Shown: positions 1 to 9,605 of the stretch, one piece after another
Layout: each line of letters starts with the position of its first letter
Position numbering within the stretch: position 1 is the stretch's first letter
DNA from: Vanessa cardui
Taxonomy: Eukaryota > Arthropoda > Insecta > Lepidoptera > Nymphalidae
Assembly (NCBI RefSeq): GCF_905220365.1
Contig: NC_061123.1
Location: 4,092,001 to 4,156,000 of the forward strand
Reading direction: 5' to 3'
Length of the DNA stretch: 64,000 nt
The notes under the pieces: generated by a model
Database searches by the model: none
The model's input: the letters and a program-made list of their open reading frames with translations, nothing else
What the model was told of the DNA's origin: nothing
Position numbers and translations under genes: made by a program

Positions 1-371
1 CTTACAACTAAGTTTGAAAATTTATTAATGCCATAGTTTTCATGGTTGTGATCATAGTTTAAAAACACAATTTTCGTTTGTTTTACCGTTAAGGTAATTA
101 TTATTTGCTGTTGGTTCGTTGTATTGTTTTGGTCGGTAGGTACTGATTAACTATTGTTATTATTTTCTGTTTGAAAAAGTTTTTTAAACGATGCTTATCA
201 CTCGTTTTCTTACACCATTATTAGTTTCTGCGTCGTCTGTGGCCGTTACCTTCAGATGTCTTATGGGGATCTGAAACCGTAACCGTGTGAAAGAAATAAA
301 CAAATGTTTTATTATGATTTAATATGTTTTTCCAGTGTTATACTTTAAGAGAGTAAGAGTCTATATTGATA
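1..371. other. AT-rich DNA, nothing recognised
   Basis: No coding-like frame, TIR or known repeat was seen up to the target-site duplication of the MITE that begins at 380. Confidence 0.5.
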
Positions 372-379
372 AGCCTATT

Positions 380-708
380 CAGTGGCGGATTTACAAATTT
401 GCCGCTTGTAGGCTAGTAGGGTACATTATTGCTGCCACTATTGACTTTTGAAATTCAATACGTTAGTTTAGTTCACAATCATATTAATTAAATTTATTCT
501 GAAATTGTAACTTTATGATTTGTGTTCTATCGTCCTCATTATATCGGCTTTTTCCCGTTATTAGTATGATTAATAAACTAGGTGATATGATATGATATGA
601 TTTTTTTATTTCTGTAAGATATGAACTAATATGGGCTAAATTTGCGGTCACTCTAAATCTGCCGCCTTAGGCTCCAGCCTACTTAGTCTATTGGTAAATC
701 CGCCACTG
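380..708. mobile_element. hAT-type MITE with 8-bp target duplication
   Basis: The ends are inverted copies of CAGTGGCGGATTTAC, extended by weaker similarity around the GCCGC and TAGGCT motifs. The element is flanked by the exact 8-bp direct repeat AGCCTATT at 372-379 and 709-716. A CAG-initial TIR plus an 8-bp duplication is the hallmark of the hAT superfamily. At 329 bp with no coding frame it is non-autonomous. The interior holds a short TGATA repeat near 580-600. Confidence 0.88.
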
Positions 709-954
709 AGCCTATTTGTTTTCTGTGATTATACTTTATCCGAAATTTTTTTTGGAAAACGATAAATTAAAAATTCATATCCATATCCACATCATACCAG
801 ATTAACTTTTTTATATGTTATAGTCAATTTATTAATGAAACAAATTATTCAAACAGGTTGTACAACATACTACTAGTATATACAAAAATATCCACTTTAT
901 TAGGTCGTATGTTGTGAGATTAGATATACTGATAAATGAGGATGGAAAATTACT

Positions 955-1150
955 TGTGAAACCTACTTGAATCAGATATATTTTGATTTTGATACTATTT
1001 GATGAATTACTTAGTCGGAGAGCTTTATGCAACTGGTGGTCAAGCTCATATATTCTTCTGCCAAACAGAAATACTTTGTTCTGATGTGTTCTGGTTTGTT
1101 CCCAAGATTGATGTTGCATAGGCAATGTAAGGCATAGTTAATTATCTTAG
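955..1150 (+). repeat. LINE C tail and decayed repeat B piece
   Basis: Positions 955-1000 match the sense 3' end of LINE C (a CCTACTTGAAT stretch followed by a TTTTGATTTTGAT tail). Positions 1013-1150 then match repeat B in sense orientation (GCTTTATGCAA, TTCTTCTGCCAAACAG, TGTTCTGGTTTG, TTCCCAAGATTG). Both are heavily diverged, and the frames crossing them are not genes. Confidence 0.5.
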
Positions 1151-1693
1151 GTATACAGGCTTTTTAATAGAGGAGCATGGATGAATTATAATCACAATTT
1201 ATGGTAAGCAAATGAATAATCTGTTGCTTGCCTGGATATGACTCATCAATAATCGGTTTTAATTCGTGTGTTTGAACTTCTGAGAGATAAGATAATGAGC
1301 CCTTTTATTTTATATATTACAAAATATATTAGAAACTATTTGCAAATAAATCGTACAGGGTAATAAAATTTCGTATAGTGTAGTACCACCTTTATTAGTA
1401 AGATTAATGGCGAAACGCTAATACGACAAGGTCGAGAGCGTTCCTCGTAAAACATTTTACGTTCCAAGCATGTTATAAATTCCACAAGAATTACGGGCTC
1501 ACAAGTTCATGAACGTATCACTATGGATCGCAAATACATAACTTTTGTTTCCTTGTTTAAACTCTAAATGTAAAGGTCATGGAAGAGTACTAACTAACAA
1601 GAGTTATTGGTTTCGTTTCCTTTTTCTAATACGTTTATAATTATAGATTGAGTATCGTTGCACCAGCAAAATTGTGCACTAAATTATAACGTT
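1151..1693. other. no supported feature
   Basis: AT-rich sequence with no coding-like island and no repeat recognised by eye. Confidence 0.4.
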
Positions 1694-2165
1694 ACTAGCG
1701 ACCCGCCCCGATTTGGCAGGGGTACTTGATATGTATCGTTATATTATAACCAAATTACATAAAATCATTATAAATTGTACCCTATGTGTTATTCTGATGT
1801 GTAACTTATATAACTACTTGGTGGTAGGGCTTTGTGCAAGCTCGTCTGGGTAGATAACACACACTCATCAGTTATTCTACCGCCAAATAACGGTACTCAG
1901 TATTGTTGTGTTCCGGTTTGAAGGGTGAGTGAGCCAGTGTAACTACAGGCACAAGGGACATAGCATCTTAGTTCCCAAGGTTGGTGGCGCATTGAGGATG
2001 TAAGGAATATTTAATATTTCTTACAGCGTCATTGTCTATGGGTGATGGTGACCACTTACCATCAGGTGGAATATATGGTATAGGTTGGCTTGTCCGCCAA
2101 CCCACACCATAAAAATAAACATACATAAATCCATCGTCTCAAACTTTCACATTTATAATTTTACT
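1694..2165 (+). repeat. E-family repeat split by a repeat B insertion
   Basis: Positions 1694-1817 carry the family's GC-rich tip (ACTAGCGACCCGCCCC) and body. The matching 3' part resumes at about 2121-2165 (CATACATAAATCCATC, CTTTCACATTTATAAT). A full repeat B copy (about 1818-2117, sense) lies between them. Its landmarks are TGGTAGGGCTTTGTGCAAGC, a GTTCCGGTTTGAAGG core and a terminal CCAACCC...CCATAAAA. Repeat B therefore landed in an older E copy. The E family resembles RTE-like LINE 3' ends, but I cannot name it securely. Confidence 0.7.
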
Positions 2166-3129
2166 ATTATGTTTTTTGGTAGCATTCGTATGTAGTTCAG
2201 ATATAAGGTTTGATCCTCACTTTTATATTTACATACCGACATGTGGTTTACATAAATGCATAAAGATATTTTTAAATTTGGACGAAACATCAAAGTACCT
2301 GCATATTAATTAATTATTATAAATTTATTTTAAACTAAACTCAAAGTTTATTTCGTCGTATGAAGCTGCAACAGTAGCCATTAAATTAATTAACTTTCTC
2401 GTTTCACGCTGAACTTAAGTATTTTAAATATTTTCCATTTTTGTAGGTTTTTAGAGAAGTTACTTTTTGTTTATTAAAAATGTTCTCTAAATGTATTTAT
2501 TGAAAGCTTAAACTTGGTAGTAATCTCTACAACATTGGGAGGGAGACATCATTTTTGTAATTATATTTTAATTTTATATTTAAGGATCAACCTAAATATA
2601 ATTGTACTCCAACTTGGTAGTAAATTATTTTTTGCAAGTATTTGTACTTAAATTCGAACCCCCCGTTACAAATAATTTATATGCATTACATATTCCGGAA
2701 TGGGGGCCTCATAAACTGTGCTAGTAACAAATTTCAATTGTTTTCGTTGAGCCAATTTTTCTATTGACTGACAGTTGGATGTGAGATTGATTCTATGAGG
2801 GTTTTTTCATACTTTGTGAGAAACCCTGAATAGGATTAAACTATAACGGTATTTTTTAATTAATATCACAGGTACTAGTGATAAATCACGAGTATGATGT
2901 TAATAATGCAGAAAAAAGCTAATTTATTTTTTGAAGATATGCGTGATAATATAAAGTACTGACTAATGTCAGGAATCCTTTTAATGCTTTTATAATTGTT
3001 TTTGTAAGCAATTATCTCCTACAACTAGTTCCTCGTATTTTATATTGATAATATACAAAAAGCGTTCACCCAAATACCAACCATTGTTCTAAATTTGAAC
3101 AGAATTTAACGAACGAATGCTTATAATAC
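2166..3129. other. no supported feature
   Basis: About 960 bp of AT-rich DNA in which I see no gene, TIR or known repeat. Confidence 0.4.
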
Positions 3130-3141
3130 GGATGAAGACAA

Positions 3142-3327
3142 CAACAAACAACAACAACAACAGCCTGTAAATTCCCACTGCTAGGCTAAAGGCCTCCTCT
3201 CCCTTTTTTTGAAGAGAAGGTTTGGAACATATTCCACCACGCTGTTCCAATGCGGGTTGGTGGAATACACATGTGGCAGAATTTCTATGAAATTTGTCAC
3301 ATGCAGGTTTCCTCACGATGTTTGTAT
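3142..3327 (-). mobile_element. 5'-truncated SINE A copy with 12-bp TSD
   Basis: Minus-strand body of the SINE A family: the tail side is CAGCCTGTAAATTCCCACTG and the body ends at CCTCACGATG. The tRNA-like head is missing. It is bracketed by the exact 12-bp direct repeat GGATGAAGACAA at 3130-3141 and 3328-3339. The 3' tail in sense orientation is (GTT)n. Truncation at the 5' side with a TSD indicates insertion by LINE-type target-primed reverse transcription. Confidence 0.88.
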
Positions 3328-3463
3328 GGATGAAGACAAACATTCATATTTATATAAGAAATAAAACAGCGGCCCTTGATTTGGAATTGGTACTCGCAAT
3401 GACTTTATAAATGATTATGTAATTTTAATGAATTTAAGTTACAAGGGCAAATCTCAAGACCAT

Positions 3464-3566
3464 CTAATTACGCAGGACATATTGAGTATAGCCTTCACTC
3501 TCATAATCTCTCTCAATATAGCCAGACAAATCCGACATTATCGGAATGAGTTCCTGTGTGTACTTT
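3464..3566 (-). CDS. possible terminal coding exon, unidentified
   Basis: Reading the minus strand, a good acceptor (TTGCCGTGCCTCAG) is followed by a 33-codon frame ending in TAG. The peptide starts KYTQELIPIMSDLSG and ends YTQYVLRN, with acidic, tyrosine-rich composition unlike the surrounding AT-rich DNA. A longer frame through here is misleading, because its N-terminal half is antisense repeat B (3590-3870). I do not recognise the family, no upstream exon was found, and no AATAAA follows. It could be a host exon, a decayed gene fragment or chance. Confidence 0.25.
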
Positions 3567-3589
3567 CTGAGGCACGGCAATTGTATATT

Positions 3590-3875
3590 ACTTGGTTGTA
3601 GGGCTTTGTGCAAGCCCGCCTGGGTGGGTACCACCCACTCATCAGATATTCTACCGCTAAACAAGAGTACGCAGCATTGTTGTGTTCCAGTTTGAAGAGT
3701 GAGTGAGCTAGTGTAACTACAGGCACAAGGGACATAGCATCTTAGTTCCCAAGGTTGGTGGTGCATTGACGATGTAAGGAATAGTTAATATTTTTTACAG
3801 CGTCATTGTCTATGGGTGATGGTGACCACTAACCATCGGTGGCCCATATGCTCGTTCGTCAAACTGACACAAAAA
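3590..3875 (+). repeat. repeat B, sense copy
   Basis: Near-complete copy running from TTGTAGGGCTTTGTGCAAGC through the GTTCCAGTTTGAAGAGTGAG core and TTCCCAAGGTTGGTGG to the end at CATATGCTCGTTCG. It is the same family as 1818-2117, 15274-15555 and 49940-50205. I know this interspersed repeat as widespread in lepidopteran genomes, but its class is unclear to me. Confidence 0.75.
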
Positions 3876-4069
3876 AATGTCACACACCTTCCAGTCTTAT
3901 GTCTGTTAATGAATAGTTTATTATGGAAAAAAAAACGATCTTAGATTACGTTTTTTAAAGATCTAAGATCGAAGATATTACGGATTTAAAATTAAAAGAT
4001 ATAGGGGTTTATATTGTCTGATGACAAATTGGCTGTGAAAGTTATACATACAGACATTCTGTTGTATAT

Positions 4070-4112
4070 TTATAATCAGCATTGCGAAGCCGGGACGAGT
4101 AGCTGGTAGTTG
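4070..4112 (-). repeat. D-family tip fragment
   Basis: Antisense piece of the D family tip (AATCAGCATTGCGAAGCCGGGACGAGTAG), comparable with the ends of the copies at 33812-34095 and 62548-62745. The rest of the copy is not recognisable. Confidence 0.45.
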
Positions 4113-4239
4113 ATTAATACACAAATTTAAATGAAGAGGTGCTAAGAACGTCCAAGGTCGCTTATAGAATATATGAATATTATTTTGTAAAAGTAGTAGA
4201 TCGGTAGTTACAATAGATACGTACACATACGAAAGATAA

Positions 4240-5379
4240 AATCAAAGGGGGAACTATTCAAACAGAGGGTACAAATCGTGTCTCATCTTCACACGCTTGT
4301 GATTATACTGAAGTGTGAGAGTGACGGACAACTGAATCAAAAATTGCTTTTCAAGTAACCCTAAATAGAAACCCTAATAGTGAATCCGCGGTCAGACAGA
4401 CGACCCTCATTCGCAATATACTGACCGATCATTTGAACTCAAGGTAATATCTTGTCCTGATATTTACACCCGTTTTTTTTTCAAATAATATTAAACATTG
4501 ATATTAAAGCTATAACTTTGTTTATTAAAATGGAATCGAAATATTTAACGTATAGTACTATATATTCATGCATATAGAGTATATATTATGCATGTATATA
4601 TAGTATTTTAATTATAGAATCCTTATAATCGGTCGGTTAGTTTTGAGATGAAAAAACACGAAAAAAGATTTTTTACGTTTGGTTTCGATTAGGTTTGAAA
4701 ATTTTTACCTCCATAAACATGGTTGTCTAATGTTTATGCTTAATTGTTAAATTGTTTTTCCAAATGTTACAATTTTTTTTAATTAGTAAGCGCAGAAATG
4801 GCACCTTTGATCGTAGGAGATCAAAATTAATATACATAGACGTCGTCATAGAATATGTCAACTGGAATACAGTACCATTATTGTAGTAAGCATTGCTGTT
4901 AGACGGTAGGATATGGGCGGTCCTATCAAACCTAGACCAAACATGTTTAATGTTATCAATATTTCGAATCTTAATAAGAAACATACGAGCAAGTATAAAA
5001 ACAACATTTACTTCTCATATATAGGCGACAGGTAATCGCCAGCTACACGCATGATAAGATAAATTATGTGTATATTTTTTGTTCTCTTTTAATTTCAGCG
5101 TAAATCACTGTTTATTTACGCTGTTTCAATAATATTTTTTCCCAACCGTTAAGAAATTAGTACATTGGAAATCTCGAAACTGTTTAGCGAATTAATTCCA
5201 ATTTAGAATAGATTTTTGACACAAGACTCATATTTTGGTGTCTTTAACAAAACTTATAAAAACAACAGTTTAGGCATTTTCCTCTACTTAAAAAAATATT
5301 TAATATTAACATAAGAATTAATAACATTAAATGCTTAAATATATACAAATTTGAACTAAAACTAGTTACTGTATAAATC
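4240..5379. other. mostly unrecognised; weak antisense repeat B at 4840-4930
   Basis: The only recognisable part is 4840-4930, whose complement carries ATATCCTACCGTCTAACAGC followed by a TGTATTCCAGTTG-like core, a decayed repeat B. A reading frame at 4727-4984 overlaps it and is not a gene. A palindromic TATATTCATGCATATA region lies at about 4558-4600. Confidence 0.4.
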
Positions 5380-5560
5380 TTGACCATGTAGAATGGTGGC
5401 AAGAATGCTAGCGGCATTTCCCCGTTGAATCGCAATTCCGATCCTCTGGGCACAAAACGAACCAGCCCTGTCACCAGTGGGGGCAATGAGGCGAGGTGAA
5501 TATTTTTGATGAAGCTTTTTGCACCACTACTCCATGGGGCCAAGCGTTTCGACATGATAA
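5380..5560. repeat. GC-richer interspersed repeat fragment
   Basis: A 180-bp island of higher GC. Its complement contains CACTGGTGACAGGGCTGGTT and CAACGGGGAAATGCCGCTAG, which I recall as part of a common lepidopteran interspersed repeat. The minus-strand frame across it (starting at 5555) lacks any recognised domain, and I treat it as repeat-derived. Confidence 0.45.
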
Positions 5561-6084
5561 AATAACTTGAAAATGCGTATACTAAATAGATTGTTTCCAG
5601 TTTGTCATTAGTACGTTTATCAGTATAACACGTTTAACAATTTTTAATACACGAACTAAACAATCGTATCGTTATCAACAAGTATTGTTCAATGAAAGCT
5701 CATTATTTAACAGTTCAACTTATTCTCGACCTGCTTCAGGTCAGCTGTTAGTCATTCTGATAAGTTATCAGCTAATGCGACGATAGCGGTCGGTGAACAC
5801 AAATTTAACTTTCCTGCATGTATTATGTATAATATTAATTAATAATTCATATTTATTATGTTACTTTATTGTGCGTAGCAATAATTATTTATTATTATTT
5901 AGAATTATAGCAATATACATTATCGTCCGATTTTATCTATATTCATATTCAAGGTCTGTTGTGGCTCTTTCACGACAAAAATCACTGAATCGATTTTTAT
6001 GAAGTATGGTATTTGTTTACAGGCCCGCCGCTAGCTGTTTTGTCGCCCGCGTGCAATACCCATTATGCCGCCCTTTTTTTCGCT

Positions 6085-6390
6085 GCGAAAACGCATACTA
6101 CTATTCCTCCACATGAGGTGGGGGGCGGGTTGTATACCTGCTAAAAAACCAACGTTAGCGACCCACTCTGTCTTTTTGGAGGATGTTACGAAATCTTTTG
6201 TGCATACTACCGTAACGTCCTAACGGTAGGCTCACCTCTGCGGAGTTCCACTTCCTAGGGAGTTCTCAGGGTACAGAAACCCTTAACCCCGGGACACTTA
6301 TGGCGGGAGGAGAAGACATCCATAGCGACGACCCCTTCTACTGGTCTTCTTCGGCGAAGCGGGTCAGCAGCACTGTTCCCACGGTCCCGT
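6085..6390. repeat. GC-rich repeat related to 11895-12115
   Basis: The order of blocks CCACATGAGGTGGGGGG, CTAAAAAACCAACG, CTCTGTCTTTTTGGAGGATG and CATACTACCGTAACG matches the reverse complement of 11895-12115 (CCACATGATGG...GTGGGGGG, CTAAAAAACCAGCG, CTCCGTTTTTTGGCAGACG, CATGCTACCGTGACG). They are two diverged copies of one family in opposite orientations. Its class is unknown to me; it may be a LINE segment. Confidence 0.55.
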
Positions 6391-6402
6391 AAGATAAGAA
6401 CC

Positions 6403-7215
6403 TTGTTACGAGCATTAAGGGAGTCCAACCAAATAGGTGTATTTTCCGTCCAAGTACAGAATCAGCAAACAAATCCCATACCATTGCATCAAGGTGTGAG
6501 ACGAGGGGAAGTTATTTCCCCCAAATTGTTTACTAATTCAATGGAGGATATGTTCAAGACGCTAAACTGGAAAAGACATGGCATTAACATCAATGGCGAA
6601 TACATCTCTCACTTAAGATTTGCAGACGCTTGCTGATTCTTCTATGCATATCGGCCTACGGATGAACTTGGATAAAACCAAGGTCATGTTCAATGAACAT
6701 GTTCTACCGGAACCGATTGCGATACACGGTACCGTCCTCGAAGTTGTTCAAAAATTACGTCGAATCTTTACATCGTCGATCCCACAGTGCCTTAAGACGA
6801 AAGTCTTCAACCAGTGCGTCCTACCCGTCATGACATACGGAGCCGAAACGTGAAAGTTTAAAGTCGCTCAGCGTGCAATGACAAGGGCTATGCTCGGCAT
6901 TTCTCTGCGGGATCGCATCAGAAGAAATGAGGCGACCCGCCAGAGAACCAAAGTCATCGACATAGACCACCGGATTAATAAGCTGAAGTGGCAGTGGGCG
7001 GGCCATATTTGTCGCAGAACCGATAACCGTTGGGGAAAACGTGTTCTAGAGTGGAGACAGCGTTTCGGTAAAAGGTAGTGTAGGACGTCCTCGGGCACGG
7101 TGGAGTGACGACTTACGCAAGACGGCTGGTAGGAGCTGGATGCGAGGAGCCCAAGAACGATCTCAGTGGCGTGCAATTGGAGAGGACTGGACATATCCAG
7201 CAGTGACCGGAAATG
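6403..7215 (+). pseudogene. RTE-like LINE reverse transcriptase C-terminal fragment
   Basis: Three frames together give the C-terminal third of an RTE-clade ORF2. They include HQGVRRGEVISPKLF (the RT 'QG..SP.LF' motif), ISHLRFAD, GLRMNLDKTKVMFN, VLPVMTYGAET, AGHICRRTDNRWGKR and VGRPRARWSDDLRK-type sequence up to GNGLN and a TAG near 7209. The catalytic FADD box is cut after FAD, where a deletion and frameshift at about 6627 skip the following ~15-20 residues. Another frame change lies near 6853. The fragment is inactive and sits inside the hAT-like shell. Related copies: 8843-9100 and 17345-18035. Confidence 0.85.
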
Positions 7216-7219
7216 GGCT

Positions 7220-7930
7220 GAATTAGATTAGATTTATTTATTGAACATGAATAAAAAATACAATGCCATAGAGCGCACGCAGGCAAGGTGTTTGGTTTAG
7301 GAGGTCCTCCTACGTTGGCATTGATGAGCTTTAAGCTGAGTTGAACAAAATGTTGCACGAAGCTCCATCCAGGATGAGGCCCTGATCCTTCATATGTTTC
7401 TGCGCCTTAATTGCCGTCTCTTGGAGGGCGGTAGACGCTCCTCGAGGAGATCTCAGCAAGGACCGTGGATTAGGAGGCCCTCCGTTTTAGTTAGAGAAAC
7501 CATCAAGACCAGCATCTCGATTCGATCCACCGTGAGCGACACTCCGACTTTAGGGCCGCCATCTGAAAGGTTCGCCCCGTCACCGTGACACAACACACCC
7601 ATCCCGGGCGAGGTCGGTGCCCGCAGGAGCCAGTCAAACCAACTTCAAACGCCGGACAAGTCGTCCATCGCCACCTCCCAAAGGATCACCTGATCCTGGA
7701 GGTATGCCCCAACGGCCTTCTGAGATAGGAAGGCAACTCGTGATATCGAAATGGTCTTATGGTCTCGAAAGGAAGACGGCGAGCTTGAAGCCTAGCGAAT
7801 ATCTGCTGATGTTAAGTAAAAATATAAAGTTATAAAGTATAAAACGTCAAAGTGTATAAATGTAAAATATAAAAAAGGCATGGGCCTATGAGCCCGTGGA
7901 TGCCGTAAATTAAATTAAGAAAAAAGAAAG
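7220..7930 (+). repeat. unclassified LINE-like 3' region inside the hAT shell
   Basis: GC-rich DNA with short open frames of low-complexity Arg/Ser/Pro composition, ending in an A-rich stretch (7810-7925) that includes GGGCCTATGAGCCCGTGG and AAATTAAATTAAG. This layout is like a retroelement 3' UTR and tail. No domain is recognisable and I do not call a gene. Confidence 0.35.
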
Positions 7931-7949
7931 GAAGACTCTTGAAGTCGTT

Positions 7950-8450
7950 CGCCACGTCCGGTGATACCGTTAGGACTACGTTCCCTTGTACCACCGCCTC
8001 CATTGTCGGGGTCTTCAGGGTGTTTTAGGACATCGATGGTTGAATGACCCGCCCTTTTTCACCGAAATAGCTCCCCGATCAGTCGCAGGCGATCTGGCGG
8101 TAGCTATTCCGTAACAGGAGCGCCGTATGTTCGGAGCTTCCCTCACAAACCACGAGAGGGGCGCCCCTTTGCTCTCTGTTTACTTAACGCCTTTTCTAAC
8201 TCTTTTTTCAACTGACGATGTGCAGCCCACATGTGTACCTCTAAGTTTGCGTTGAGCACGTTGCGCCTGCGACAGCGAACGTATGCCCTCCGCGCCCAGT
8301 TTAACGGTGCCCGTAGCTCTGCTATTTCGAGCGACCACCAATATAACCAATAACCATATCACCAATGTAAGGGTATACGGCGTGATACCCTTCAAGCCGC
8401 CCTACGACAACGCCCTACTACAAGTAACGGATACCTAATCTACCGATTGA
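7950..8450 (-). pseudogene. decayed R1-like LINE segment (endonuclease-RT linker)
   Basis: On the minus strand from about 8352 down, one frame reads YWWSLEIAELR, then WARRAYVRCRRR and HRQLKKELEKALSKQR. This Trp-Trp plus Arg/Lys-rich helix is the pattern seen between the endonuclease and reverse transcriptase of R1-clade LINE ORF2 proteins. Stops and frameshifts follow at once. The assignment is by pattern memory. A different frame of the same DNA (8180-8395) is a shadow. Confidence 0.5.
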
Positions 8451-8842
8451 TAAGGAAGCTAAAGGGGATTCTCCTAAGTTCGACAGTATTGTTTTTCATA
8501 GGATAACAGACGACGGACTTTTAACTTTACTGAGTGCGATATTTTTCGATGCTTTGAATAATTTATTTTACTTAAGGATTTGTGGGAATTATAATAATGA
8601 CATGAATTAGGTACATGATGTATTGCTCAATTTGCCGCCCCCTGGACGTGCCGCCCGCGTGCGGTGCACGCGTCGCACCCCCGCTTACGGCGGCCCTGTT
8701 TGTTTATGTAGTTATTCGAAACACCATCCGAAAACAAAGCCGCAGGCGGCTACTAGTATAAAATAAAAAAATTAAACGAGCACAAACTCATAACAATTAT
8801 AAACCTCTTCAAATAAAAATAAAAGTACAATAAAAACAATTA

Positions 8843-9100
8843 TTCACAGCTTCAATATAATATCATCAACAGCCTTTTTCGTCCACTGCTGGACATAGGC
8901 CTCTCCAATAGCACGCCACTGTGATCGATCTTCGGCTACTCGCATCCAGCTCCTGCCAGCCGTCTTGCGTAAATCGTCACTCCACCGTGCCCGAGGACGC
9001 CCTACACTACGTTTGCCGAGACGCGGTCTCCACTCTAGACACTTTCTACCCAACGGTTATCAGTTCTGCGATAAATATGGCCAGCACTGCCACTTCAAGG
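8843..9100 (-). pseudogene. RTE-like LINE 3' end, truncated copy
   Basis: The minus strand encodes the RTE C-terminal tail: GRKCLEWRPRLGKRS, VGRPRARWSDDLRK and SQWRAIGEAYVQQW, ending near 8844. Upstream (higher coordinates) the match stops at about 9100, so it is 5'-truncated. It lies only ~140 bp outside the hAT-like shell and is opposite in orientation to the copy inside it. Confidence 0.8.
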
Positions 9101-9499
9101 AAGAGTATATACTGCTTTTTATGCCTAACACCTAATGATCAACCACTTATTTCATTATTATAATTAATCAATTATAACTTGATTTTACAAATGGTGTATT
9201 AATTAATTGTTCGATTAATAATATGAGATCAAAGATACAGTCAAGAAACCGTAAATGTGTTACCGCTGGATAAATTGCTACCTATTAAGCTTCGGAGTTT
9301 ATTCGAGTGCGGTGTTCCAAATCACGTAATAAATAATAAACACATGTTACAGAATTTGAGCTAACACGTGTAAGTTTCATCACTATGTGTTTGTGGCCAC
9401 CAAATGTTTGATAAATTATAAATACAAATTAAGCACATGAAAGCGGTGCTTTGCTTTGATCACTGTGACCACGATTTATATTAATATTTACATAATTGG

Positions 9500-9605
9500 A
9501 AGCTTGAATAGTACAAGGGCTATAGACCCTCCTAGCGATGTAAATAGTCGTAGGATCGATTCTGACCCCTTGAGCTATTGTCGTCCATCCTTCTAAAACA
9601 ATATG
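9500..9605 (+). repeat. SINE-like fragment with B-box-like motif
   Basis: Contains CGTAGGATCGATTCTGACCC followed by TTGAGCTATTGTCGT, a combination I recall from a lepidopteran tRNA-related repeat. The 5' A-box half is not recognisable. Confidence 0.4.

Larger units (their letters stand above)
6020..8698. mobile_element. hAT-like 2.7-kb composite element, no transposase
   Basis: The left end CAGGCCCGCCGCTAG and the inverted right end CAGGGCCGCCGTAAGCG are similar CAG-initial termini. The exact 8-bp direct repeat TTTGTTTA lies immediately outside at 6012-6019 and 8699-8706, the hAT signature. The interior is much more GC-rich than the flanks. It holds a broken RTE-type reverse-transcriptase end (6403-7215), a second LINE-like 3' region (7220-7930) and a decayed R1-like segment on the minus strand (about 7950-8450). 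No hAT transposase was found, so it would need transposase in trans. Confidence 0.75.

Noticed and set aside
5244..5555. 103-codon minus-strand frame
   Set aside because: The GC-richer half matches a remembered interspersed repeat and the other half is AT-rich noise.
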